From the NCBI GenBank assembly GCA_015178975.1, contig WHVD01000003.1:1-64000 (forward strand): DNA of 64,000 nt, in the 5' to 3' direction. The DNA is from Hysterangium stoloniferum. Lineage: Eukaryota; Basidiomycota; Agaricomycetes; Hysterangiales; Hysterangiaceae. How positions within the stretch are numbered: position 1 is the stretch's first letter; the number at the start of each line of letters is the position of its first letter. The notes beneath the pieces are model-generated. The model was not told the DNA's origin. It saw nothing but the letters and a program-made list of their open reading frames with translations, and did no database searches. The position numbers and the translations under genes are program-made. Below are positions 33,426-45,747 of this stretch, in pieces.

Positions 33426-33693
33426 TCTAGTCCACAACCTGCTTTATTATCACCACCGCTGTGCCACCCTACGACTGGTTTACTGACGCTCGTCAACCGT
33501 TGGACTGATTTAGTAGTTGTATTTTTTCCACCACATTTTGACTAATCTCCCTAGTGTTCAACTACATACCCATTTCCCATGCAATTCATCATTGTCTTCC
33601 TATGCATCACAAGTACTACATTTACTCGTTTGTTTCAAAACCTGTACGATCATACATATGTAAATGTGGTCATTTGTGTTTTCCTGTCGATGC

Positions 33694-35642
<1,949 letters not shown>

Positions 35643-35830
35643 AAGACAAAGAGGTGCTAGAGACATAGAGCTTCGCCTTCAAGTTTTAAACCTGGATTAC
35701 AATGCACGCAGCGTTCAGTCGCTGTTAGCCGCGGAAGCAATCTCAAACAGACGCGACGCTGCAGGCTATAAATATCGGTAGGTTTGAGCATAGACGTCCC
35801 AGACGCATATCTCAATCTCGTCTCAGAGGA

Positions 35831-37512
35831 ATGCACTTGGCTCGCCATTCATTTTCGGCGACTACTCCAACGCAAGTCTACGACGCTAGATTTGATACTG
35901 ACAACAAGATATTCACAGTTTCGACTCCTGCAGGCTACGCAGTTTACTCTACATGGCCTCTCAAGCTTTTACGCAAGCGTGGTAGGCAGTTGAGATGAAT
36001 CCACAGAATCAATCTAATAATATTTTACTCCCTGTAGAACTTGTAAATGGCACTCTAACCACTGTTTTACCATTGCATACGACATCCATACTTTTCCTCC
36101 TTGGCGGTGGTCGTAGCCCTTTATACCCACCTAATAAGGTTATTATTTGGGACGAAGCCATTCGGAAGGAGGTTGCTGAGCTTGAGTTTCGGGAACGAGT
36201 TCGGGGAATGGCATGTAGACGAGGCTGGTTAGTCGTCGCACTCAGACGCCGAGTAGTTGCATTTCAGATGGGGGAGGAACCTCAGAGATGGAAGGAATGG
36301 GATACCTGCGATAACCCGAGGGGTAAGTGATTGTTTAATGTGAGTGGCACTCCAGCGACAGAGCTGTGAATGTTGCGGGTACCAGTTATAGGGGTAGTAG
36401 ATCGATAATCTAGTTAACTGTTTCTTTCGTAGGTCTTCTGGCCCTTGCATCGGCACCTCATTCAACCCTATTGGCGGTGCCTGGCCTTCAAGTCGGCCAT
36501 GTCCATCTTATACATCTACCTCCTTGTCCAGCACCACCACTGGACCCGCTAAAGCCTCAGTCACGGCCTAGACCGCCATCAACGATCAAGCATCCGAAAG
36601 AGATGATTATAGCACACGAAACCGCGCTCACCACTCTGACCGTTCCCTCTTCTGGACGTTTATTAGCGACCACTTCTTCTCGGGGGACATTAATTCGAAT
36701 ATGGGATGTGTATACCGGGAATCTTGCTCGTGAACTTCGTAGAGGAGTTGATCGGGCAGATATATATGGTGTTGCTTTCAAAAGTGATGAAAGCGAGATC
36801 TGTGTTTGGAGTGATAAAGGCACTATTCACGTCTTCCGACTCGGCGTGACTGATGGCGCAGGGTAGGTCTGCCGCCCCTACTTATAAAATCTTTCCTCAT
36901 TCAGTTATAATCAGCAATCGTCAATCAGCTTTGGCGCCACTTTCGCCATTCTTACGCCTGCACAAGTACTTCGACAGTGAATGGTCGTATGCACACTTCC
37001 GACTTCCAACACCCCCTTCACATTTACCTTTGTCAAACCCCCAGTCCATTACAGCGCCAAAGGACGACACTATCGAAGAAGAGCGATGTACGGTCGCGTG
37101 GATCGAAGTACCGATATCAGATCATGTGGAATCTGTTCAGAATGAGCATCAGCTAATAGCCTTGACATTCTCTGGGGGATGGTACCGTCTAGCATTACCA
37201 ACTCATACAACATCACAACGATCATCAAATGTGCACCTCTCGTCGAATACACCGTCTCCATCTATTGCTGCGCCGAGTCTGTCTACTTCTCCGCCTCTTG
37301 CTCAAACCAATCTTCGTTCCAGCCCGTCGTCGCCACCTCAAGCATTAGGTTCACAGGTGAGGCCCTCTAGCCGGAGTTCGGGTTATGTACCTTCTTCTCG
37401 TGATAAGGGAAAAGGTCGAGAAACAGATCGAGATAAGGAAGAGTCCAGGGAAGGCGGAAGGAGATGTACTCTTGTGGAGTTCCGAAAGTTTGGTCGCTGG
37501 GACGGATGGTAA
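35831..37512 (+). CDS. PROPPIN, WD-repeat phosphoinositide-binding protein (Atg18/Hsv2/WIPI family)
   Basis: Seven-bladed propeller that binds PI3P/PI(3,5)P2 in autophagy and vacuole biology, 487 residues. Exons 35831-35981, 36038-36322, 36433-36862 and 36915-37512. Blade signatures are YDARFDTDNKIFTVSTPAGY, TSILFLLGGG, NKVIIWDEA, HETALTTLTVPSSGRLLAT, LIRIWDVYTG and ADIYGVAFKSDE. The binding motif reads ELRRGVDRA, that is LRRG instead of the usual FRRG; the two Arg that contact the lipid remain. After the propeller core (about residue 370) comes a Ser/Pro-rich insertion and a charged KGKGRETDRDKEESREGGRR stretch before a last strand. It fits the Hsv2/WDR45 side better than Atg18, but this is not decided. 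Confidence 0.9.
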
Positions 37513-37653
37513 TGTGCATCTCTTTCTTTCTCTCCCGCTTGTTCATCAGCACCGTCATCTCAATGCATTAATACCTCACGCAACCATGTACTTCTACCTC
37601 AAACACCTATTGTTTCATACATTTTAAAGGGGTTAAAGTTGTGCAGTGATATC

Positions 37654-38533
37654 TCATAACGATAGTTTCGACGCTACCCGCACCCGTCTCTCTCGCCAAC
37701 GCTGATGTGTGATGTGGTGCTTTTCTTTTGTCCATGGCCGTCCAAAGCGATCTAAAGGCCAGACGAGGAACATAAGTTTCGAGTCGACCAGTCCTAAAGG
37801 TACCTATCAAACAACTAGTGGGTGAGGCCCATTAGATGAGATATTAAAGTACGAACGGGCCCAAAATGGTTGCTATCTTCAGAATGAAACCTTTCATCTC
37901 CTTTCGTAGAATTAGAGCCAAATCACATCTTCAGCAATATATAGTCCTGCTCACCTTCTACCCAGATGTGTCCCTCAGGAACTGTGACAACATTCTCCGG
38001 ATACGGCGGGAGAGTTTCGACCTAGCAGCAGCTTGTCAACGAGGTATTTAGAGAAATCCGATGGCGTAAATACCTCATCGCCTTCCAGGGCAATTATGCG
38101 TTTAATCAAAGTGCTGTCAGGATTTACAGGTGATCTATTTGCGTGTCGTCAATCTTGATTGCGATGCTGTTATGACACCTAAGTCTCAAACGAACCTTAT
38201 TGCAATAATATCGCCTTTTCTAAACGTGTACCCTGTGAACAAGAAAGAACGGTCGAACAATGCAATATCTTTCCGTAGTCGTGAGGAGTCTGGGTTGAGA
38301 GTCGGCTGGTTCACAATTCACGGGTCTTATTTTTGGCGTAAACATGCGGAATCGCAGTGTGCAAGAACATACCTGCATGCTGCGTCCAGTGACATACTTG
38401 GGAACAAGACCGTAATTCTTGACAAAAAGCACTATAGGGGATATCTATGACAAGTGATTCCTGAATATCTCGGCGCACACTAACCTACAGGAATCCATCC
38501 AATCCATCTCAGAGCACGTAAAGACGATGGCAT
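37654..38533 (-). CDS. IMP2: Mitochondrial inner membrane protease subunit 2
   Basis: Type I signal peptidase-like serine/lysine protease that trims proteins sorted to the intermembrane space. The start is MPSSLRALRWIGWIPV, with one hydrophobic segment. The catalytic Ser lies in YVTGRSMQPTLNPDSS (box B), and the catalytic Lys in NPDSTLIKRIIALEGDE (box D). Then come VTVPEGHIWVEG and FHSEDSNHFGPVPLGLVDSK (box E with Ser/Asp/Asn). The end is basic, RWRERRVRVASKLSL. First join: GTAG|GTTAGT..CTATAG|TG. Later introns are 50-60 nt. Nearly as compact as the family (about 170-190 residues). Confidence 0.93.
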
Positions 38534-38820
38534 TAGATGTCCAAAGCTTTTTACATCATCAGTTATGGCAAGTCACATGCCTGTTACACAGTTGAAGCAC
38601 CAAATGATTTCATTGTACAATTCTACATATGGGGCTCAATAACTTGTAAGGGAGATATAGCGAAAATAATAAATGGTATAGCTTCTGAGGCGTAGAAGAC
38701 ATAGCTTGTGACATTACACGTAATCAAAATCAGTAGAGCATGGATAAGAGCATGAGTTAGCGAAAAAAAAGACAACTTTCGGATAAAAAATGGCAATTGA
38801 CTCGAAAACCGTCAACAGAA
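38534..38820. other. Short intergenic region upstream of IMP2
   Basis: 287 bp between the IMP2 start and the stop of the next minus-strand gene. No gene seen. Confidence 0.5.
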
Positions 38821-41800
38821 TCAACGGAATGAGTACAAGAGGCCAGTGTGATCGCTGGTGGAGGGAGGCCGGACAACAACGTCGGGCAACACCTCACCCT
38901 GCCGCAATAAACCTCGTGCTTTAGCGGTCGCAGACCGAGCAAGCTTCAAAGGACGCAGTCCACTTTTCTCCTTATCAACGGACCTTCTGGATTTCTTTAT
39001 GATCGACAAAGGGGAAGTACTTGCTTCCGAACCATTGCGATTTAGATCGCGGTTACCGAGGAGCGTTAGCTTGCGAAGCGGTGAGGGCGTCCCGTCTGCT
39101 GTGATAGACTTGGGTATAGGCTGCTTCGCAGAAGAGCGTGGTGGTCGTAATTCAGGCCTAGAGACGGATGACGGCTGTGAAGGTAAAGCGTTTTCGTCAG
39201 ACTTAATATATACAATACTTGATCTTTGGACGGGGGTCTGCCTGGGAAGGTGGTAGGGCCTTGTCTGTTTAATTGTTCCGGTATGAGATTGGGTGTGGGC
39301 CCTATTTTGTTCTTCCTGGACTGCCAGATTAAGAAGTGCAGTTGCAGAAGTCGGTAATTGTTCAACCATAGTAGCCATAGATGAGCGCGCAGTATTGAAT
39401 CCGTCGCTGTACACAGATGCTGACGTTGGCGGTGTAAGATCGGACGTTCGAGCAGATATACGTCTGTCATCTGCGGTGACGGCATAGCCAAATTCGACAT
39501 TGGAGTCTTCAATGACAGGATTTAGTGTTCCAACCGAGGTCTTCTGAACAGTAATCGCTGGTATGCCTGTCTCTCCGCCGTGCACGGTCCGTCTGTGTCG
39601 CGTAGTAGCTGGTGTCTTGGATTCAAAGTTGTCGAGAGCACGGACAAGCTCATCTTTCCATGTTGAAAGGGAATGGACACCTTCTCTGCCCAGACCAAGA
39701 CTACGAAGAAAAAATAGTTTTAAACAAGAGAAAGCACCGTAAGAGAAATACTCACGAAGGTAAGCTGAAGTGTTTCCACCTGTTCCCTGCCCTCCTGCTG
39801 GGTCTCGCTGGGGTTGAATGCAACTCGGGAGAATTGAAACTTGTAGACGTGGTGAAACCGAGACCGAATTCTTCATCTCTAGGTGGTGTATGGCTCGTCT
39901 TTGCCTGCTCTCGACTGCGAGAGGGGCGTAATTCAGGTGCAATTACGTTTTTGCTTACTTTGAGTCCTGGGACGAGGAGGGGTAGCACACCCGCTGACAG
40001 GCTATCGATTTGATTTGCATTGCCGATCGGACCAAAAGAAAATCCTGATGCACCGGAGGATGACTGTGAGCGTGAGTGTTGAAGAGCACGGACATTCGGC
40101 GGTGTGGGTGGCAAAGGCGACGCGGGTGGCGGAGTAAGAGGGAATCGGTGTTGCATTGAGGAACGAGGAGTTTTCAGAGAAGATGAAGCCGACTGGGATC
40201 GCATGTGGCTTTTGGTGATCCCACGTTGCACGCCTGTGGACACGGCATCATTGAGGACATTGTTAGACCCTGAGACAGCACCAGATTGCTCCTGTGGCGA
40301 AGTTGGCCCGAGGTAAACAGTTGTAGCCATAGCGGAATAATGACGTTGAGCAACCATGATCTGTGTCTTATAAGCGAGACTCTCGTCGCCGCCGGAGTAA
40401 TATGAAGATGCTTTACTCTCCTTTCGTGGCCGTGCCATACCCATCTCAATACTGTTCATACCGGGGGACGACGGCGCAAAACTGGCAGATGATTCGTCCT
40501 GAATTGGAAGGGGAGGCGTGAGCTCGCCGTCTTCTTCTTTTTCTCTGAATGGAAGAACAGAGAGCTTAGGCGTTGGTGCAAGGAGCCCGAGTACTCTGGC
40601 GGCCTTGCCCCGTCCATCGACGGCCTCACCATTTGTGATCCAAATATCGCCACTCCGTCTGCCTTCCACAACAGTCATACTTGAACTACGACCCCGCGTT
40701 TGCATTTCGGGATGAATGCGAACCTCAGAGGTGGAAGTGATGTGTTCAGATGTGGAGGCAGCGGTATATGAACGAGAAAACAGCGCAGCAGGAACTGGAA
40801 GAGGAGCTTGGCAGATAATATTCAATGCCAAAAGTGGGGAAGAGGCAGTGACAGCAAGGGTAAGCAAGACTGGCGGCAAATTACCTAGGGGATGAGTTGG
40901 GGAGGACATAAAGAAATATGGAAGTGACAGTCCCTAGTAAAGAAAGTGAACTATAGTCAAAAACCCAAGTATATCACACTTACGAGGGGAAGCCAAATTG
41001 AAGCAGTCCATGCGATACAACGGAATACGGAGACATCGACATCTTTACTAGCTTTGTGAGAAAGACCGGCCTGAGTGCTACCATTGCGAGCATAACCACC
41101 TAGGACTCGACTCTCCGATAGTGGTTTAAGGGAGGGTGCGGCACGCGAATGGGAAACCGGATGTTCATAAACCGTCGGAGTAAGAGCAGTGCGCTGCTCC
41201 TGGTGTGGTGGGGAGCCAGGTCGCGTTGTCGGAAAGGAGAACTCTGACAAAGTGGCTTGCGACGCAGATGGGGATGTCAACCAAGAATTAGCGGATGATT
41301 TAGCTGGACGCGGTGGGCTGCGGTGGAAGGGATCGAGGAGGGCAGGATCCTCAACGGTTGCCGGAGGGGTGCTGGGACGATCGCGATAAGGCGAAGGTAC
41401 TCGGGGAACAGGCGGAATCGACTCCTGTGAAATGAGAGCTGCACTGTTAGGGGTGGCGGTTCCGAACCAATATGACGACTTGGGGAGCACAGATGGTTGT
41501 GAGCCGGTGACCGGTGCGGTAGTACCATGGTTAGACTGGTGAGCGGTAGAGAAAGAGAAAGCGGAAATAGAAAGCTGACGTGAGGAGGAGCTTCGATGGG
41601 AAGTAATCCAAGAGGATCCTTCCTTAAGGGCTTCGAGATCATCCGTACCGATAGAACGACGGATGACTTTCTCCTTGAGAGGGGGCCAATCTTGGTCTTC
41701 AACTTCAGCTTGAGCCGCCATATTCACATTGTGGCGAATGAGAAGCAGGGTTCCGATTAGGCAGCCAAGGCATGCCGTGGTAAGGCTACCGATCACTGTG

Positions 41801-42815
41801 GAATATGCCGCGAGGCCTCCCCAAAGTGTGTCCCCACCAAGAGTAGAGAGAACTGCAGCAACGGTCGTGCCTGCTGCGACAAAGATGACAGTAGGGGCCC
41901 ATATAAGACAGTGTTTAGGTCCAAAAGTTACAGAGCGGCCGAGGCGGACATAAAGTAAGGTAAGACCTACAAGAAAGAGCTACCAAACGATTAGACAAAG
42001 AAAGAAGTCAAAGTCGTGAAGAAGACTGACAAGACATGTTTGGCGTGTCGTTAATACAAGCCACATACGGGCTGATGAGAGAGCGTCGTGAGTAATGGTG
42101 GGGGAAGCGGTGAGAGCGGTGTCCAATGCCTGCCATACGAAAATCGCAAGAGCAAAAACATCTAGGCATGCGAGCCACAAATGTGATTTATCGGCCGGGG
42201 TCAAGGAACGATAGTTGGGCAAACCGAACTCGGCCTAAGATTTATAAATACAAAATCTGGTAGGATGAGAAGACAGACGTACTGGAGGTACTTTGCGGCT
42301 AAGCGGGTTAGGGGGAAGAATTGGGATAATTATGCGTAAAATAACAAAGCATGAGGAGAGGAAGGAGATAAGAGCAAGAGCTAGGGTTAGTACGAGAAGC
42401 ATGGTGGCTACGTCAGAAAGAGCGTCAGTGGCGTTTAGGGCGTGAGGGGGAACGTGAGCAGTAAAGACTGGAGGATATCGTAGACAGGGAGCCTGAAGAA
42501 CATTTCTGAGACGCCCATTTTTAAGGTAGTAACCAGGCGAAGAAACTTTGGACCTACATCCCAACGTGCGACTGGACACACAAACGCGTCCATAAGAGCA
42601 TCACGTGATGAAAGTAAATCAGTGGATTTGAATTCAACTCCTAAAATGTACAATTGCACATAATGAATGCCCTCTGTGCCTACTTCTTTTCCCACCATAA
42701 ATATGGCCGCAGTAATATGGCAAAGGATCGATATGGCTAGTGGAATACTCCATATCCTGTTTAGTGGAGTCCGAGGAAAATTTTTGCAGTCGAGGCGCCA
42801 GCGCACCTGTCTCAA
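38821..42815 (-). CDS. Polytopic membrane protein with long Ser-rich cytosolic parts, unknown
   Basis: A large gene of at least six exons. The N-terminal third has hydrophobic segments around IWSIPLAISILCHITAAIFM, LLVLTLALALISFLSSCFVI, LWLACLDVFALAIFVWQAL, LFLVGLTLLYV, LIWAPTVIFVAAGTTVAAVL and IGSLTTACLGCLIGTLLLI. A Ser/Pro-rich loop (about 41000-41740) follows, then two weaker segments (CIAWTASIWLPL and VLLTLAVTASSPLLALNII), and about 650 residues of Ser/Thr/Pro-rich tail. Large exons are 40957-41796, about 39752-40909 and 38821 to about 39700; the join CTTCCTTC|GTGAGT..CGTAG|T near 39754/39700 is clear. The start is unresolved: no ATG opens the first hydrophobic segment, and the first in-frame ATG is at 42698. 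I do not recognise the family; the topology could be 7TM-like. Confidence 0.7.
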
Positions 42816-42829
42816 CTTGCATCCAACAG

Positions 42830-44321
42830 ATGGCTAGTTCTGATGGACACGGCGTCCTACTCAAGTCGGATTCGATTGCCGCTTCGTTTCGTAAAGAGGT
42901 TCTGGCAGGTTTGGGTGAACTGAGCCAGCCTCCAACCTTAGTCGGCATTTTGTCAACCAACAGCAAGCCGTCTAAATTCTATGCCGAATTCACACAGGTT
43001 AGATCACATTTACTGACGCATATATGCATCTGAAAACGTTATTCAGAAAACTTGTGAGGAGCTTGGATTTAAGTTCATCCTTAAAATGGTTGGCTCTGCT
43101 GCTCAGTCCTCTTTAGCCGACGGCGAGGGAGTAGAGGAAGCTATAATTGAGGCAAATGAGGACGATGCCATCAACGGGATTATGGTACTATTTATGGCTG
43201 TATTTCTCTTGTATTTTCCTAATTCCGATTCAGGTATATTATCCAATATATGGTGGGCAGCAGGTCCGTGATTATTTCCTAATAATCATTTCGTTGCTAA
43301 TATGATGTTAAGGATCATTATCTTCAACAGGTACGTGCTGAAAAGAAGAAGAACAGTAACAATCATCCTGCAACTTTTTTTTGTAGATTGTATCTCCCTA
43401 CAAAGACGTCGAAGGCTTGCATTTTAAATTCCACTACAATCTATATCACAAGTACCATTCATTTTCTACGAACCGTATCTCTATTTTGACCCATATTCAG
43501 CATCCGCTTCATAGACCCAGAGTCATTGTCGCTATCAAGCCCGCATGGCCTTCAGCCAATCGACCACGCATCAGAAGTGCCTCCTGAAGGGACGGTGAAA
43601 TCGATCATTCCTTGTACACCTTTAGCCATCGTTAAATCCCTTGAGCATTGCGGTGTATACAATTCACTCTTAAAATATGGTGATCGTGCGTATGGTAGAA
43701 CGGTCACTGTCATCAACCGGTCAGTTGTTTACTTTTGCCTCCAGCGAGTAGAAAGCTTTTCTCACACTGTTCTCATTGTTTTCATCAAAGGTCCGAAGTC
43801 GTTGGTAGACCGCTAGCCGCATTATTAGCAAATGACGGTGCCCGTGTTTTTTCGGTCGATATAGATTCCATCCAAGAATACAACAAACGGCCAGTGTCTG
43901 TTAAAGCTGACTTGAAAGCAGCACGATACAACCCTCGTCATGTTGTCCATCCTTCAACATTGACACTACCGGAATGCTTGGCACAATCTGACGTCGTAAT
44001 TTCTGCTGTGCCAAGTGCCCAATACAAGGTCAAAACTGAGCATTTGAAGGTTGGGTGTATCTGTTTAAACATTTCCGCCGAAAAGAACTTTGAGAAGGAT
44101 ATCAGGGAGAAGGTATTCAATCTCAAGGTGTACTTATTCAGTTCTAATAGCTGCGCAAGGCCTCTATCTATCTACCGTCAGTTGGAAAAGTTACTATCCT
44201 AATGCTACTTCGCAATTTGTAAGTTTATGCTTGTTTGGAACAAATATGGGTACGTCACTCATATTTGGTCAGATTACGCCTGCAGCAATATCATACAGCT
44301 TCACGTAAGGGCAGCACATAA
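42830..44321 (+). CDS. MTD1: Methylenetetrahydrofolate dehydrogenase (NAD+), MTD1
   Basis: Cytosolic one-carbon metabolism enzyme oxidising 5,10-methylene-THF with NAD+, 355 residues. Exons 42830-42997, 43047-43184, 43234-43263, 43313-43330, 43387-43451, 43501-43719, 43791-44112, 44160-44218 and 44273-44321. Family blocks are PPTLVGILSTNSKPSKFYAE, AINGIMVYYPIYGGQQDHYL (cut by two introns, exons of 30 and 18 nt), VEGLHFKFHYNLYHNIRFID, IIPCTPLAIVKSLEH, VTVINRSEVVGRPLAALLAN (nucleotide-binding loop), AQSDVVISAVPSAQYKV and KASIYLPSVGKVTILMLLRN. The start is the first ATG and lies only 15 bp from the 5' limit of the neighbouring minus-strand frame. Confidence 0.94.
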
Positions 44322-44455
44322 TTAATAAGATAAATAGATCCCCAAATAATTGAATTTATTGTTTTAAGAGTTTAATAGTGGGAAAAAGTAGGTCCCACAA
44401 ATACGATTATCTAGGCTGTCCACTGCGACAACTGGTAATACAGAACCACAAAACG

Positions 44456-45381
44456 TCAACCTGAAGTCGGAGACACTATAGCTGAAGTTGGGGAGAGAAG
44501 CATGATATTGTGTGTGGTAGGTGTGAGAGGCGTTCCTGGTGTTCCCGGACCCGACTTGTCTTCCTCTGGAGGGAAAATGCGCAATCGTAATCTGTGCAGC
44601 TGTGGCACCGTTATTACAATTGGTACAGTGCAAACGTATCATTTAAGCTTACCTGAGGAAGCTTTGGGAACAAGTTAATAATAAGGGCAATGAAACAGAT
44701 GGTGAACGTCCAAGGCTCATAATGAGTATAGTGTGTTGAAATAAGGAATCTGCCACTCATGAGACAACGAATACTTCCATTAAGTGATGAATACTCACAG
44801 TGCGATCGGTGTAACAAAAAGCCGTTTCTTGGCAGGAGTATAATGCGCACCGCCGTCAATTTGTTCCCACAGAGTCAAATCATCGTATGCACCCGCATGT
44901 TCTTCGGTCTTGAACGGTACACCAGTGACCCAGTGAAACATAAGATATGAAAGCTTAGTGTCCGGGCTATCAGATGCGGTATGGATCAGAGGGCTGAGAA
45001 AGGACATACCGCCGTGTATGCCAGATTGGTTAATGTCCAGCTCATTTCACTATCCACGCCAGGAATCATGTCAATGAAGAACTTGCCAATGATAATAAGG
45101 ATCGGATGCATGAGCCATGCGCCTGAGGACCAAATGCATAACTAAATGAAAGTCTCTCTTCGACTCGACGACCTTGACGAACCTTTGCGATTGACCCATT
45201 CAGAGTTGTGGTCTGGAAACGCGCCCTGATCTTGTGCTTCCTCAAGACTATTGCTACCAACTTCCTCAACTTTGACAAGACTTCCTCTTCGTGCTCTGTT
45301 ACGTATGACGGTGGGTGACAGGAGAGGAGAGGTGATACTAAAGGCTGGAGAGCGAGGAGTGGTCGAACTCGAAATTGACAT
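44456..45381 (-). CDS. ORM1: ORM family sphingolipid regulator
   Basis: ER protein that inhibits serine palmitoyltransferase when sphingolipids are sufficient. The core is fully conserved: EWVNRKGAWLMHPILIIIGK, FFIDMIPGVDSEMSWTLTNL, LMFHWVTGVPFKTEEHAGAY, DDLTLWEQIDGGAHYTPAKK and STHYTHYEPWTFTICFIAL. The N-terminal extension has serines and the basophilic site RRGSLV, in the place where yeast Orm prote ins are phosphorylated by Ypk1. The C-terminus after LFPKLPQLHRLRL is extended by about 40 residues rich in Thr-Pro (PGTPGTPLTPTTH). At least four introns. The product name is the family name; a single member is seen here. Confidence 0.95.
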
Positions 45382-45747
45382 GGATTCTAGGAACGGTGCA
45401 GTTTGTAGGAGGAAGATGGAAGGTACAAAGAGTGTGTGGTTGAGTTCTCTTTAAGATCTTTGAAATAGTGGTGAAGCGTACTACCCTTTCGGGGATATTC
45501 GTCCCTGACCCCGGACATCTCACATGTGGCGGACAGCGCCTCTTATTCCCCATATAACGATTAAATAGTTATCCCCATGCAAGTAATCAAAAGATGCAAT
45601 TAAATTCTTATATATGCTTCAGAGCGTTATCGATTAATTTAAGAAATATTCAGAATGCGCAATTACACATGGGCTGAATTAAGTGAGTGGAGTGGGAAGT
45701 CACGCTGTTATGCACTTCACGAGGTCTCACGGGGTTTTAACACATCT
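45382..45747. promoter_or_regulatory. Divergent ORM/Virilizer-like promoter region
   Basis: 366 bp between starts. No clear element apart from AT-rich stretches around 45600 (ATATATGC). The Virilizer-like frame stays open upstream to ATG 45655, so that gene may start earlier. Confidence 0.4.
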
